DNA of 64,000 bases, taken from NCBI GenBank assembly GCA_964509885.1, contig CAZDZL010000013.1:12319-76318 (forward strand), written 5' to 3'. How positions within the stretch are numbered: the stretch's first letter is position 1; every line of letters starts with the position of its first letter. This DNA comes from Palsa-1447 sp964509885 (GTDB taxonomy: Bacteria > Verrucomicrobiota > Verrucomicrobiia > Opitutales > Opitutaceae). Below are positions 25,946-35,340 of the stretch, piece by piece. The translations under genes were made by a program, and so were the position numbers. Below the pieces are notes generated by a model. That model was not told the origin of the DNA and ran no database searches. It worked only from the letters and a program-made list of their open reading frames with translations.

Positions 25946-26395
25946 CTATCCCCCCAGCTTCACGACGTGCTCAAACTCCGCGCGGGTGAGCGGCATGACG
26001 GAAAGCCGGCTGTGGCGCACGAGGATCACGCCCGCGAGCGCCGGGTCCGCCTTCACCTGCGCCAGCGGCACCGGTCGGGCGAGCCTGCGGACCGCCTCGA
26101 GCTCCACCGACACCCAGGCGGGCTCGTCCGCCGTGGGATCCGGGTAGGCGGAGCGGGTCACCCTGGCGACGGCGACGACGGACTTGCTCTCGCCGCTCTC
26201 GTAGAAGAGCACGGGGTCGCCGGGGCGCATGCCGTTCAGGTTGTTTCGGGCCTGGTAGTTGCGGACGCCGTCCCAGGACGTGCGGCGGTCCCGCTCGAAC
26301 ATCGCCCACGAGTAGCTCTCGGGCTCCTGCTTCACGAGCCAGTGCCCCCCTCCCCCGGCATCCCCGGCGCCCGGCGGCTTGGTTCTTGGGCTCAT
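25946..26395 (-). CDS. EVE-domain protein
   Basis: From ATG 26395 the product has 149 residues: a Gly-rich lead followed by the EVE core 'HWLVKQEPESYSW', 'TSWDGVRNYQARNNL', 'GDPVLFYESGESKSVVAVARV', then 'WVSVELEAVR' and 'HSRLSVMPL'. EVE/YTH-like PUA-fold domains bind modified bases in DNA or RNA; in bacteria they occur alone, as here, or fused to restriction nucleases. The long frame upstream of 26395 is a shadow. It is divergent from the DUF1080 gene. Confidence 0.92.
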   Translation of the reverse strand: MSPRTKPPGAGDAGGGGHWLVKQEPESYSWAMFERDRRTSWDGVRNYQARNNLNGMRPGDPVLFYESGESKSVVAVARVTRSAYPDPTADEPAWVSVELEAVRRLARPVPLAQVKADPALAGVILVRHSRLSVMPLTRAEFEHVVKLGG

Positions 26396-26555
26396 GGCGC
26401 GGGGATCATGGGGCCGCGCGCCGGGGCCCGGCAAAGCGAAATTTCGGGACGGCCCAGGGAACTGTAGGATTGCCGCCCGGGCGCGGGTGCGCCTTCCTGC
26501 GTGCATCCCCCTTTCGCCCGTACCAGGCGGCAACACGCGGCCCCAGGGGGACACG

Positions 26556-27269
26556 ATGAACAAAACCCTCGCACGCTTAAGCCTCCTTCTCTGCACCCTC
26601 CTGCCCGCCGCCCCCCTGGCGCGCGCCTCCGAGCCCAACACGCTCTCCGACACGGAGCAGTCGGGGGGCTGGCACCTCCTCTTTGACGGGAGCTCGCTCA
26701 AGGGCTGGCGCAGCCTCACCGACCCGGACCCGGGAGCGGGCTGGAAGGTCATCGACGGCTGCATCGTGCGCACGGCCAAGGCCGGCGACCTGCTGACCAT
26801 CGATGATTTCGGGGACTTTGAGCTCTCGATCGAGTGGAAGGTCGCGGACGAGACCAACAGCGGCATTCTCTACCGGGTATCGCTCAGCGAGGCCCAGACG
26901 TTCTACACGGGCCCCGAGTTCCAGATACTGGACAACATCCACGGGGGCGACCGCCTCGACCCGAAGCACACGGCCGGGGCGCTCTACGACCTCGTTGCCC
27001 CGACGAAGGACGTCACTCGCCCCGTCGGCTCATGGAACGAGACGCGAATCCTCGTGAAGGGCTGGCACATCGAGCACTGGCTCAACGGCGAGAAGATCGT
27101 GGACATCGACCTCGACAGCCCCGAGGGCCGGGCGCTCAAGGCGCACAGCAAGTTCAGCTCGATGTCCTCGTTCGCCAGCTACAAGCACGGCCACTTCGCG
27201 CTGCAGGACCACGGCGGCATGGTTAGCTTCCGCAACATCAAGGTCCGCGAGCTGCCCTCCGGCCCCTGA
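26556..27269 (+). CDS. Exported DUF1080 (3-keto-disaccharide hydrolase-like) protein
   Basis: The 237-residue product begins with a signal peptide ('ARLSLLLCTLLPAAPLARA') and has the concanavalin-like DUF1080 pattern: 'GWHLLFDGSSLKGWRSL', 'FELSIEWKVADETNSGILYRV', 'GPEFQILDN', 'GALYDL', 'HIEHWLNGEKIVDID' and 'LQDHGGMVSFRNIKVREL'. DUF1080 proteins include 3-keto-glucoside hydrolases and are greatly expanded in Verrucomicrobia and Planctomycetes. The start at ATG 26556 has a purine-rich CAGGGGGA upstream. A following lactate permease gene lies 21 bp downstream. Confidence 0.93.
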   Translation: MNKTLARLSLLLCTLLPAAPLARASEPNTLSDTEQSGGWHLLFDGSSLKGWRSLTDPDPGAGWKVIDGCIVRTAKAGDLLTIDDFGDFELSIEWKVADETNSGILYRVSLSEAQTFYTGPEFQILDNIHGGDRLDPKHTAGALYDLVAPTKDVTRPVGSWNETRILVKGWHIEHWLNGEKIVDIDLDSPEGRALKAHSKFSSMSSFASYKHGHFALQDHGGMVSFRNIKVRELPSGP

Positions 27270-27290
27270 TGCCGCGGGGCTGAAGGAACG

Positions 27291-28928
27291 ATGCCCTGGA
27301 TCCAGGCCTACGCCCCGGTCGGGGAAGGCGTGGCCCTTTCGGCCGGCGTCGCGGCGGTCCCGCTCGCCGTCCTGTTCGTCTGCCTCGCCCTCCTCAGGAT
27401 GAAGGTGTTCAAGGCGGCCCTCTGCGCCCTGGCCGCGGCCTCGGTCCTGTCCGTAACCGCGTGGGGCATGCCCGCGGGGCTGGCGGCCCGGGCGGCCGCG
27501 CAGGGCGCGGCCTTCGGGCTCTTCCCCGTCTTCTTCATCGTCCTCGCCAGCCTCTTTCTCTTCAACATCACGGTGAAGAGCGGGCAGTTCGACGTCATCC
27601 GGGCGTCGCTGGCGGACCTGACGGCCGACCGCAGGCTCCAGGCGCTCCTCATCGCGTTCTGCTTCGGCGCGTTCATCGAGGGCGCCGCGGGATTTGGCGC
27701 GCCCGTGGCCATCGCGGGCGCGACGCTGGTGGGGCTGGGATTCCGGCCGTTCCAAGCCGCGGGCCTGTGCCTCGTGGCGAACACGGCCCCTGTCGCTTTC
27801 GGCACCATCGGCATCCCCATCGTCGCCCTCGGAGGCGTGATGGGCCTAAACGACGCCGGGCTCATGAAGCTCTCGGCCGTCGTCGGCCACCAGCTTCCCT
27901 TCATCTCCCTGATCCTGCCCGCCTACCTCGTCCTCATCATGGCGGGACCCCGGAAGACGGCCGAGGTCCTGCCCGCGGTCGTGGCCTGCGGCGCCGCATT
28001 CGCCGGCTGCCAGTGGTTCGTCGCCAGCCGCCTCGGGCCCTACCTGCCGGACATCATCTCGTCCCTCGCCGCCATGGCCGCCCTGGTGGTCCTGCTCCGG
28101 TTCTGGCGGCCGCGGACCTTGTTCCGCTTCGACCACGATCCGTCCATCGGGGCCGGCCACGGCCACGGGCCGGCCGTGGTCCTGCGGGCGTGGTTCCCCT
28201 ACCTGGCCCTGACGGCGATGGTCCTCCTCTGGGGCGCGCCCCCGGTGAAGGCCACCCTCAACCGGACCACTGTCATGATTCCCGTCGCCGGCCTGGACAA
28301 CGCCATCGCGAAGCCGCCGGCGGCGCCGGGCGGCGCCGCGGTCCCCATCCCCGCGAAGTACAAGCTCGACTACCTCGCGAGCGGGGGATCCGCCGTCCTC
28401 ATCGCGGCCCTTCTCTCCGGGGTGCTCTCAGGGTTGGGGGCGGGCGAGGTGCTGCGCATCTTCGGCAGGACGCTCCACGACCTGCGCTTTCCGGCGCTCA
28501 CGTTCGCGTCCGTCCTTGCCCTGGCCTACGTGATGAACGCCTCCGGCATGACCGCCGCGCTCGGCATCTTCTGCACCCGGGCCGGCCGGCTCTTCCCCTT
28601 CGTCGCGCCCGTCCTCGGGTGGATTGGCGTCTTCCTGACGGGATCCGACACGTCGAGCAACGTCCTCTTCGGCGGCCTCCAGAAATCCGCCGCCGAGCAG
28701 CTGGGCATAAACCCGCTCCTGACCGCCGCGGCCAACACGAGCGGCGGCGTCATGGGAAAGATGATCTCGCCGCAGTCCCTCGCCGTCGCCTGCGCGGCGA
28801 CGGGCATGGTCGGCGAGGAGGGATCCCTCTTCCGGTTCACGCTGAAGCACTCGGTCCCGCTGCTGCTCGTCATCTGCGCGATCACCTACCTGCAGGCCTA
28901 CTACCTGACATGGATGGTCCCGTCCTGA
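27291..28928 (+). CDS. L-lactate permease, LctP family
   Basis: The 545-residue protein has about 12-13 membrane helices and LctP signatures: 'FGLFPVFFIVLASLFLFNITVKSGQFDVI', 'FIEGAAGFGAPVAIAGA', 'TGSDTSSNVLFGGLQKSAAEQLG' and 'GGVMGKMISPQSLAVACAATG'. It imports L-lactate (often also D-lactate or glycolate) with protons. No lactate dehydrogenase is nearby. The ATG at 27291 has GAAGGAACG as a reasonable ribosome-binding site. A 5-bp gap leads to the MGMT gene. Confidence 0.95.
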   Translation: MPWIQAYAPVGEGVALSAGVAAVPLAVLFVCLALLRMKVFKAALCALAAASVLSVTAWGMPAGLAARAAAQGAAFGLFPVFFIVLASLFLFNITVKSGQFDVIRASLADLTADRRLQALLIAFCFGAFIEGAAGFGAPVAIAGATLVGLGFRPFQAAGLCLVANTAPVAFGTIGIPIVALGGVMGLNDAGLMKLSAVVGHQLPFISLILPAYLVLIMAGPRKTAEVLPAVVACGAAFAGCQWFVASRLGPYLPDIISSLAAMAALVVLLRFWRPRTLFRFDHDPSIGAGHGHGPAVVLRAWFPYLALTAMVLLWGAPPVKATLNRTTVMIPVAGLDNAIAKPPAAPGGAAVPIPAKYKLDYLASGGSAVLIAALLSGVLSGLGAGEVLRIFGRTLHDLRFPALTFASVLALAYVMNASGMTAALGIFCTRAGRLFPFVAPVLGWIGVFLTGSDTSSNVLFGGLQKSAAEQLGINPLLTAAANTSGGVMGKMISPQSLAVACAATGMVGEEGSLFRFTLKHSVPLLLVICAITYLQAYYLTWMVPS

Positions 28929-28932
28929 CGCC

Positions 28933-29457
28933 ATGGCTCTCGCGCTCTTCCCGACAGCCTTCGGCACCTGCGGCCTCTCGTGGGACGAGGGGCGCCTGAG
29001 CGGATTCCAGCTCCCCGGCCCGACGGAGGAGCACACGCTTGGCCGGCTCGCGCAAAGGGGCGGGGACGTCGTCGCCGAGCGCGAGGCGCCCGAGTGGGTG
29101 CGCGCGGTCGTCGCGCGGGTGCGCCGGCATTTCGAGGGCGACCTGCAGGACTTCTCGGACGCCCCGCTCGACTGGAAGCGGGTCAGCGAGTTCCAAAGGG
29201 CCGTGTACCTCCAGGCGCAGGCGGTGCGGCCGGGATTCAAGACGAGCTACGGGGACATCGCCAAGGCCATCGCCCTCGGCCCCGAGTCGGCTCGCGCCGT
29301 CGGCGTCGCCCTCGCGACGAACCCGTGGCCCCTCCTCGTGCCCTGCCACCGGGTCGTGTCCGCGAACGACAGGATGACGGGGTTCTCAGCGCCCGGCGGG
29401 ATCCTCACGAAGACGCGCCTGCTCGCGCTCGAGGGAGCCGAGTTGCTTTCGGAGTGA
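28933..29457 (+). CDS. ogt: Methylated-DNA--protein-cysteine S-methyltransferase
   Basis: MGMT removes O6-alkyl groups from guanine by transfer to its own cysteine. The 174-residue protein has the DNA-binding wing 'FQRAVYLQAQAVRPGFKTSYGDIAKAI', the active-site 'PCHRVV', and 'GGILTKTRLLALEGA', all in the expected order. The N-terminal domain is short. ogt versus ada cannot be decided beyond the absence of an AraC domain; ogt fits the length. A terminator follows 11 bp after the stop. Confidence 0.93.
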   Translation: MALALFPTAFGTCGLSWDEGRLSGFQLPGPTEEHTLGRLAQRGGDVVAEREAPEWVRAVVARVRRHFEGDLQDFSDAPLDWKRVSEFQRAVYLQAQAVRPGFKTSYGDIAKAIALGPESARAVGVALATNPWPLLVPCHRVVSANDRMTGFSAPGGILTKTRLLALEGAELLSE

Positions 29458-29468
29458 TATCTCCCGGG

Positions 29469-29492
29469 CCCGCTCGACAAAGCGGGATTTTT
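29469..29492 (+). terminator. Rho-independent terminator after the MGMT gene
   Basis: CCCGCT and AGCGGG (29469-29474/29481-29486) form a six-pair stem with loop CGACAA, followed by ATTTTT. It ends the lctP-MGMT transcript before the old yellow enzyme gene. Confidence 0.75.
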
Positions 29493-29516
29493 CGGTGTCT
29501 TGCGCCTTCGCCCGCA

Positions 29517-30578
29517 ATGCCGACCCTCTTCGATCCCGTCACCCTGGGCGACCTAATCCTGCCCAACCGCATCGTCATGGCGCCCCTCACCCGGGCGCGC
29601 GCGGGCGCGGAGCGCGTCCCGAACGCGCTCATGGCCGAGTACTACGCGCAGCGCGCCTCCGCCGGTCTGATCATCTCGGAGGCGACCTCCGTGACGCCCA
29701 TGGGTGTCGGCTACGCCGACACGCCGGGCATCTGGTCGGCAGAGCAGGTCGAGGGCTGGAGGCTCGTGACGGCCGCGGTGCACGCGGCCGGCGGCCGGAT
29801 GATCCTGCAGCTCTGGCATGTCGGCCGCGTCTCGGACCCGGTCTTCCTCGACGGGGCGCTCCCCGTGGCCCCGAGCGCGCTGGCGCCCGCGGGACTCGTC
29901 CGGCTTGTCCGCCCGCAGAGGCCCTACACGACGCCTCGCGCGCTCGAGACCGCCGAGTTGCCGGGCATCGTGGAGGCCTACCGCACGGGCGCGCTCAACG
30001 CGCGCGACGCGGGCTTCGACGGCGTCGAGGTGCACGGGGCGAACGGATACCTCCTGGACCAGTTCCTCCAGGACGGCTCCAACCGGCGCACGGACAAATA
30101 CGGGGGACCGGTCGAGAACCGGGCGCGCCTGATGCTCGAGGTGACGGACGCCGTGATCTCCGTCTGGGGGGCGCGAAGGGTCGGCATGCACCTCGCCCCG
30201 CGCGGGGACGCGCAGTCCATGGGCGATTCCAACCCCCTTGCGACCTTCGGCTACGTCGCCCGAGAGCTCGGCGCCCGCGGGATCGCCTTCATCTGTGCCC
30301 GCGAGTCGCTCGGCGAGAACCGCATCGGGCCCCAGCTGAAGGCGGCCTTCGGCGGCGCCTACATCGCAAACGAGAAGTTCTCGCAGGCGACCGCGGAGGA
30401 GGTCCTCGCCAGGGGCGAAGCCGACGCCGTGGCCTTCGGGGTACCTTTCCTCGCAAACCCGGACCTGCCCCGGCGCTTCGCCCTTAGGGCCCCGCTGAAC
30501 GAGCCGCTGCCCGATTACTTCTACGTTCCCGGCCCCAGGGGATACACGGACTACCCCGCCCTCCCCGCATCTGGGTAA
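29517..30578 (+). CDS. Old yellow enzyme-family alkene reductase (NemA-like)
   Basis: The 353-residue FMN-dependent barrel has 'LFDPVTLGDLILPNRIVMAPLTRAR', 'YYAQRASAGLIISEATSVTPMGVGY', 'LQLWHVGR', the substrate-binding 'GVEVHGANGYLLDQFLQDGSNRRTDKYGG' (His/Asn pair) and 'DAVAFGVPFLANPDL'. Family members reduce activated C=C bonds, nitrate esters or nitroaromatics with NAD(P)H. The start ATG 29517 lies just after a terminator, so it has its own promoter. The frame upstream is a shadow of the MGMT gene. Confidence 0.94.
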   Translation: MPTLFDPVTLGDLILPNRIVMAPLTRARAGAERVPNALMAEYYAQRASAGLIISEATSVTPMGVGYADTPGIWSAEQVEGWRLVTAAVHAAGGRMILQLWHVGRVSDPVFLDGALPVAPSALAPAGLVRLVRPQRPYTTPRALETAELPGIVEAYRTGALNARDAGFDGVEVHGANGYLLDQFLQDGSNRRTDKYGGPVENRARLMLEVTDAVISVWGARRVGMHLAPRGDAQSMGDSNPLATFGYVARELGARGIAFICARESLGENRIGPQLKAAFGGAYIANEKFSQATAEEVLARGEADAVAFGVPFLANPDLPRRFALRAPLNEPLPDYFYVPGPRGYTDYPALPASG

Positions 30579-30726
30579 TGACTGCAGGGCCCGCGTTAAA
30601 AATCTATAAACCAATGCCTTCGGAGCGCCGGCGACGCCCATAGGCAGGGCTTTGGTGTTGCGTCGCGCCCTCCCCGGCTGAGACGATCCCGCGCCCCTGT
30701 CCAGCGGGCAAACCGAGCCACGCACC

Positions 30727-31431
30727 GTGCCTACCACACCGCCCGAACTCGTTCTGGTCGTTCCCGTCTTCAATGAGCAGGACGCGATCGTGCCCGTCCT
30801 TCAGGAATGGCGCGCGGAACTCGCCAAGACGGTTGGCGATGGGCGCTTCACAATCCTGGTGGTCGACGACGGGTCCACCGATGCCACGCCCGCCCGGCTC
30901 GCGGGGCTGGACTGGCCCGAGCTTCGCGTCCACCGGCACGCGAACCGGGGCCACGGCCAGAGCTGCCTGGTCGGCTACATCGAGGCCGAACGGATGGGGG
31001 CCACGTACATCTTCCAGATCGACTCAGACGGGCAGTGCGATCCGGTGGGGTTCGCGAGCGTGTGGGAGCGCCGGGAGCTGGCGCCCGCGGTCTACGGGCG
31101 GCGCACAAGCCGGGACGACGGGCGCGCCCGGCGGGTGATCAGCGCCGTCCTGCGCGCCTCGCTCAAGCTCGCCCGCCGCACGAAGCTCAACGACACGAAC
31201 GTCCCGTTCCGCCTGTACCGAGCGCCCCTCGCGGCGGCGGCCGCGAGGCGGGTTCCCGCCGACTTCAACCTGGCCAACATCGCGATGGCGATCCTCCTCG
31301 AGCCCGAGGGGTTCATCGAGGTGCCCATACATTTCCGCGACCGCATCGGCGGGCAGCCCGCGGTGCGCCTGTGGGGCTTCGCGCCCAAGGCCCTGCGCCT
31401 GCACCGCGACCTCCTCAAGCTGGGGAAATAG
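30727..31431 (+). CDS. Glycosyltransferase family 2
   Basis: A 234-residue GT-A enzyme: 'LVLVVPVFNEQDAIVPVL' at the N-terminus, nucleotide-binding 'LVVDDGSTDATPARL' and the metal-binding 'FQIDSDGQCDP'. There are no C-terminal membrane helices, unlike many dolichol-phosphate-type relatives. The start is GTG 30727. The next gene, 3 bp downstream, encodes UDP-galactopyranose mutase, so a galactofuranose-containing glycan is the likely product; the acceptor is unknown. Confidence 0.9.
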   Translation: MPTTPPELVLVVPVFNEQDAIVPVLQEWRAELAKTVGDGRFTILVVDDGSTDATPARLAGLDWPELRVHRHANRGHGQSCLVGYIEAERMGATYIFQIDSDGQCDPVGFASVWERRELAPAVYGRRTSRDDGRARRVISAVLRASLKLARRTKLNDTNVPFRLYRAPLAAAAARRVPADFNLANIAMAILLEPEGFIEVPIHFRDRIGGQPAVRLWGFAPKALRLHRDLLKLGK

Positions 31432-31434
31432 GGG

Positions 31435-32571
31435 ATGCGCGACAGCTACGACTACCTGATCGTCGGAGCGGGACTCTCGGGGCTCGTCCTCGCGGAGCGG
31501 CTGGGCTCGCTCGGCCGCAGCTGCCTCGTCGTCGAGCGCCGCGACCACATCGGGGGCAACTGCCACGACCGCAAGGACCGCAACGGGCTGTTCTTCCACG
31601 TCTACGGGCCGCACTATTTCCGCACGAACTCCGAGCTCGTGCGCACGTACCTGAGCCGGTTCACAGAGTGGAACGACGCGAAGTACCGGGTGAACGTCTT
31701 CGCCGGGGGCCGCTACTGGAGCTTCCCGATCAACCTCGGCACGTTCCGGCAGTTCAGCGGGAACCCCGCGGCGACGGAGGAGGACTTCAAGGCGTACCTC
31801 GCCCGCAGCGCCGTGCCGATCGCGTCCCCCGCGAACTCCAAGGAGGCGATCCTCTCCGCGGTGGGAGTCGAGCTCTACGAGTTCTTCTACAAGGGCTACA
31901 CGCAGAAGCAGTGGGGGCGCCCCGCCGAGGCGCTCGACGCCTCCGTCTGCCGCAGGATCCCGATCCACACGGGCCTTGACGAGCGCTACTTCAAGGACGA
32001 GTTCCAGGCGCTGCCCAGGCTCGGGTACAACGCGATGTTCGAGGCGATCCTCGAGGCCTCGAAGGCCGACCTCCGGCTGGAGACCGACTACCGCGAGGTC
32101 CTGCCGAGGGTTCGCCACCGCCACCTGATCTATTCCGGGCCGCTGGACGAGTACTTCGACTGCAAGTACGGGCACCTGCCCTACCGCACGGCGCGCTACG
32201 CGCTCGAGGAGCTGGACGAGGCCTCCGTCCCCAAGGGCGGGTTCGTCCAGCCGGTCCTGCAGGTGAACTACCCGGGCCCGGAGGCGTTCACGAGGACCGT
32301 CGAGCTGAAGCACGTCACCGGGCAGGTGAGCCGCAGCTCCAACCTCGTGCGCGAGTTCCCGGCCGAGTACAAGCCGGGTGAGAGCGACCCCAACTACCCG
32401 ATTCCGGGCCCGGAGAGCGATGCGCTCGCGGCGCGCTACCGGGACCTCGCGCAGGCGCAGCAGGGCGTGACCTTCATCGGCCGCCTGGCGCAGTACCGCT
32501 ACCTCAACATGGACCAGGTCGTAGGGGCCGCGTTGCACACCTTCGAGAAGCTGCGCGACGGGAAGGCGTGA
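31435..32571 (+). CDS. glf: UDP-galactopyranose mutase
   Basis: Glf interconverts UDP-galactopyranose and UDP-galactofuranose using reduced FAD. The 378-residue protein has the FAD-binding 'DYLIVGAGLSGLVLAERL', 'VVERRDHIGGNCHD', 'VYGPHYFRTN', 'FFYKGYTQKQWGRPAEALDASVCRRIPI', 'YFDCKYGHLPYRT' and the C-terminal 'FIGRLAQYRYLNMDQVV', which are the family's defining blocks, at normal length. It is tightly linked to the upstream glycosyltransferase gene. Confidence 0.95.
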   Translation: MRDSYDYLIVGAGLSGLVLAERLGSLGRSCLVVERRDHIGGNCHDRKDRNGLFFHVYGPHYFRTNSELVRTYLSRFTEWNDAKYRVNVFAGGRYWSFPINLGTFRQFSGNPAATEEDFKAYLARSAVPIASPANSKEAILSAVGVELYEFFYKGYTQKQWGRPAEALDASVCRRIPIHTGLDERYFKDEFQALPRLGYNAMFEAILEASKADLRLETDYREVLPRVRHRHLIYSGPLDEYFDCKYGHLPYRTARYALEELDEASVPKGGFVQPVLQVNYPGPEAFTRTVELKHVTGQVSRSSNLVREFPAEYKPGESDPNYPIPGPESDALAARYRDLAQAQQGVTFIGRLAQYRYLNMDQVVGAALHTFEKLRDGKA

Positions 32572-32584
32572 GGGCGGGCGCGCC

Positions 32585-34612
32585 TCAGCGCGCGGCCGCG
32601 TGGGCCCGCTTCCAGAGGCCCACCTTCCGGGCGGCGTCGCTCCCGTTCTCATAGGTCAGGATGTCGCACCAGATGTACTCTGGCCCCACGGAGCTGTTCA
32701 CCTTGCCCCAGAGCTCCGGCTCGTCGCCCGGCCTGTACCAGAGGACGTAGTCTATCCCCTGCGCCACGAGCCATTTGCCGGCGTCGGGCATCGTCCCGTC
32801 GAACAGGCTGACGAGGCTGTCGTGCCGGCGCCTCACGTCCTCCCTGTAGGCGCGCCAGAGGAGCTCGTGGCCGTACCACCCGAGCCACATCCTCTGGCCG
32901 GCGAAGAGCGGGATCACCGCGGAATTCGTGAAGCCCCCCGCGCTCTCGGGGCGCTCCGCGACCACCCCGGGCCGCTCGATCTTGAGGCGCCCGAGCATGA
33001 GGCGCGGAAACTCCTCCCTCGTGAGGTAGTTTGTCCCCTCCAGCTTGCCGATCGAGTCCCTGGGGCCCGCGAGGAACGGCCGCCAGAGGTCGAGCACGTA
33101 GAAGCACGGGTAGAGGCAGAAGAGGAGGCCGGCGGCGCGGACCCAGCGGCTCGTGGCACGCTCCAGGACGAACGGGCCCAGCGTCACCAGGCAGCCCGCG
33201 GCGATCCAGGGCCACCACTTGAGCGTCGTGTTGAATCGTTCATATATGCCCGAATACACGTCGTCCACGTACACGTACTCCGAAAAAATGAGGAAGGTGA
33301 GCCACAGGACCGCGAGGCGCCGGCCCTGGGCGCTGCCGGAGAGCAGGCCGAGCAGGATGAGGGCGATCGTGGGAAGCATGAAGAGAAGAAGGAGGAGAGG
33401 GGGCGTGTGCTCCCTCCACGGCACCAGCCTGAGGGCGGCATCGTAGCCCGCGGCCGACGCCGTGAAGGCCGAAAGGTAGACCCAGGCCGCGAGCCACACG
33501 GCCGCCGCGCCGAGCGCCACCGAGGGCAGCAGGCGCCGCCATTCCCTGAGATCCGCGAGCAGCCACGCGGCGATGCCCAGGGCCTGAAGCGGAAGGGCCC
33601 ACGTGTTGGCGAGGACGGTCCAGGTGAGCGTGCACCCGGCCATGACCGCGTAGCGCCGCTGCCGCAGACGCGACCAGAGCTGCACGGACATGGCACAGAG
33701 GCCGAGGAGGTAGTACCCGGAGAGCGGGGCGTGGTAGTCGCCGAGGTAGATCGAGTAGGAGAACGGCTCCCCGGGGAGCTCCAGGTGCTCGTACCTCGAC
33801 TGGTAGGCCCTGAGCCACGCGCCGACCGGCGCCTTGTCCATGGGAGCACTCCCGATGAACCTCATGCTGGTCCAGGGCTGGACGTTGGTGTCCGAAAGGT
33901 GCACGAACAAGGTCGTCCCCATCCCGCCGATCACGAACCCGGCGATGACCACGGCCCTGACCCAGGATTTCCGGGCGGCGAGGCACACGGAGCCGGCGAG
34001 CGCCGAGCCCGCCAGAGCGATCAGCAGGCAGAAGCCTATATTGTAGCTCTCGCCCGTCGTGATCGACAGGAGCCGCCCCATGAGGGCGGCGCCGTAGTGC
34101 TGGAAGCTGTAGTACTGCGTCGAGGCGTAAGGGTAGAACCAGGCATCGGGCACCGGAATCGTCGCCCCGGTCGCGTAGCTGCAGATGAAGGAGAGGTCCG
34201 CGATCTTCTCCGATGAGCCGTCGATGTCGGGCGACGTGAACCTCCAGAGCATCGCATAGAGGAAAATGGCGCAGAAGACGCCGAAGCACCCGAGGAGGCG
34301 CCTCGGGGCGAACTCGGCGCGCCACTCCGCCACGAGGGAGGCCGCGCGCCCGCACAGGAAGGACGGCTCCCAGCCGGGGACGCTGAGCGCGATCATCGCC
34401 GCGGAAACCGCGGTCGAAACGAGGCAGAGCCCGGCGAGCGACGGGCCCAGCCCGACCTGGCATTCGACCGCGTATATCCCTGTGACACCGAGAATTGGGC
34501 CGGCGGCCAGCGCGAGCCAGCGGTTGCGCCAATATAGACCCGCTATAAGCATCAGTCCCCAGAGATTGACCGCCAGAAGCGCCAGCGTGAACAGCAGTCC
34601 GAGGTATTGCAT
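32585..34612 (-). CDS. DUF2298/YYY-type polytopic membrane protein
   Basis: From ATG 34612 the protein has 675 residues with about 12-13 membrane helices and a soluble C-terminal part of about 180 residues. The segment 'PDAWFYPYASTQYYSFQHYGAALMG' is the YYY motif of DUF2298 (Chlor_Arch_YYY), a family related to GT-C glycosyltransferases. The acidic 'SPDIDGSSEK' in an early loop could be the metal/substrate site. I infer a lipid-linked sugar transferase-like role, perhaps with the adjacent glf/GT2 genes. Thirty-seven codons upstream of 34612 lack membrane character and were excluded. Confidence 0.75.
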   Translation of the reverse strand: MQYLGLLFTLALLAVNLWGLMLIAGLYWRNRWLALAAGPILGVTGIYAVECQVGLGPSLAGLCLVSTAVSAAMIALSVPGWEPSFLCGRAASLVAEWRAEFAPRRLLGCFGVFCAIFLYAMLWRFTSPDIDGSSEKIADLSFICSYATGATIPVPDAWFYPYASTQYYSFQHYGAALMGRLLSITTGESYNIGFCLLIALAGSALAGSVCLAARKSWVRAVVIAGFVIGGMGTTLFVHLSDTNVQPWTSMRFIGSAPMDKAPVGAWLRAYQSRYEHLELPGEPFSYSIYLGDYHAPLSGYYLLGLCAMSVQLWSRLRQRRYAVMAGCTLTWTVLANTWALPLQALGIAAWLLADLREWRRLLPSVALGAAAVWLAAWVYLSAFTASAAGYDAALRLVPWREHTPPLLLLLFMLPTIALILLGLLSGSAQGRRLAVLWLTFLIFSEYVYVDDVYSGIYERFNTTLKWWPWIAAGCLVTLGPFVLERATSRWVRAAGLLFCLYPCFYVLDLWRPFLAGPRDSIGKLEGTNYLTREEFPRLMLGRLKIERPGVVAERPESAGGFTNSAVIPLFAGQRMWLGWYGHELLWRAYREDVRRRHDSLVSLFDGTMPDAGKWLVAQGIDYVLWYRPGDEPELWGKVNSSVGPEYIWCDILTYENGSDAARKVGLWKRAHAAAR

Positions 34613-34660
34613 GCAGCTATACGGTAGATACGTATTACGATTGTTTGACGACGAATTGCG

Positions 34661-34689
34661 TTGAAAGGGCCATCTACTTGCAATGCTAT
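34661..34689 (+). promoter_or_regulatory. Sigma70-like promoter of the pseudopilin operon
   Basis: TTGAAA (34661-34666), 17 bp, then TGCTAT (34684-34689). It lies 43 bp upstream of GTG 34732 and makes the earlier TTG (34645) unlikely as the start. Confidence 0.45.
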
Positions 34690-34731
34690 TGCCACACGCA
34701 GAGTCAGGTCCATCCGACAGCATTCACCCAC

Positions 34732-35340
34732 GTGCATCTCTTGAAATACGCGCCCGAATCCGGCCCCTCCACGGGCCCGAGCCGCGCTCCTGCGAGGAAG
34801 GGATTCACGCTTGTGGAGGTCATGGTGGCGACGGTGCTCCTCTCGATGATCATCCTGGGCATCCTTCAGGTGCTCATCGGATCCTACAGGGTCGCGGCGA
34901 AGGCCCGGTACAACGACCACGCGCGCTACGTGATCAAGTCGATGGCCGACCAGTTCCTCACGCAGCAGCCGTTCGACAACAACGGAAACGTCCTGACCCT
35001 CTTCCAGCCGACGGTGGACGGCGGCGGCAACCTTAGCCCGCTCGGCACGGGGATGACCTGGACAAACTCGGACGGCTCGGCCGGGACGGTCTCCAACGAC
35101 TCGCTCGGGCTTTATTTCTACGTGCTGCTGGGGGACAACTCGGGGGCGCCCATCAAGGCGACCGTCACCCGCACCGTGCAGTACCTCTATCCCTACCCCA
35201 GCGGACAGCCGACGCTGGTCGGCCAGTCCGCGCCTCCCGGATACCTGCTTCAGGGCACGTTTAAGATCACCTTCCCGTACCCCGCGACGTCGACGACGAC
35301 GCTCAGCCAGTCGATCACCGTGGTCCGGTCCATCCCGTGA
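34732..35340 (+). CDS. Prepilin-type N-terminal methylation protein (pseudopilin 1)
   Basis: The leader ends 'APARK' and is followed by 'GFTLVEVMVATVLLSMIILGI', a canonical PilD-type prepilin signal with Glu at position 5 of the mature chain. The mature protein is about 180 residues and beta-rich. I start at GTG 34732, consistent with the promoter at 34661-34689; TTG 34741 is also possible. The stop overlaps the GTG of the next prepilin gene (35337). With the next two genes it resembles a type II/IV minor pseudopilin set, but no assembly ATPase or secretin is in the window. Confidence 0.82.
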   Translation: MHLLKYAPESGPSTGPSRAPARKGFTLVEVMVATVLLSMIILGILQVLIGSYRVAAKARYNDHARYVIKSMADQFLTQQPFDNNGNVLTLFQPTVDGGGNLSPLGTGMTWTNSDGSAGTVSNDSLGLYFYVLLGDNSGAPIKATVTRTVQYLYPYPSGQPTLVGQSAPPGYLLQGTFKITFPYPATSTTTLSQSITVVRSIP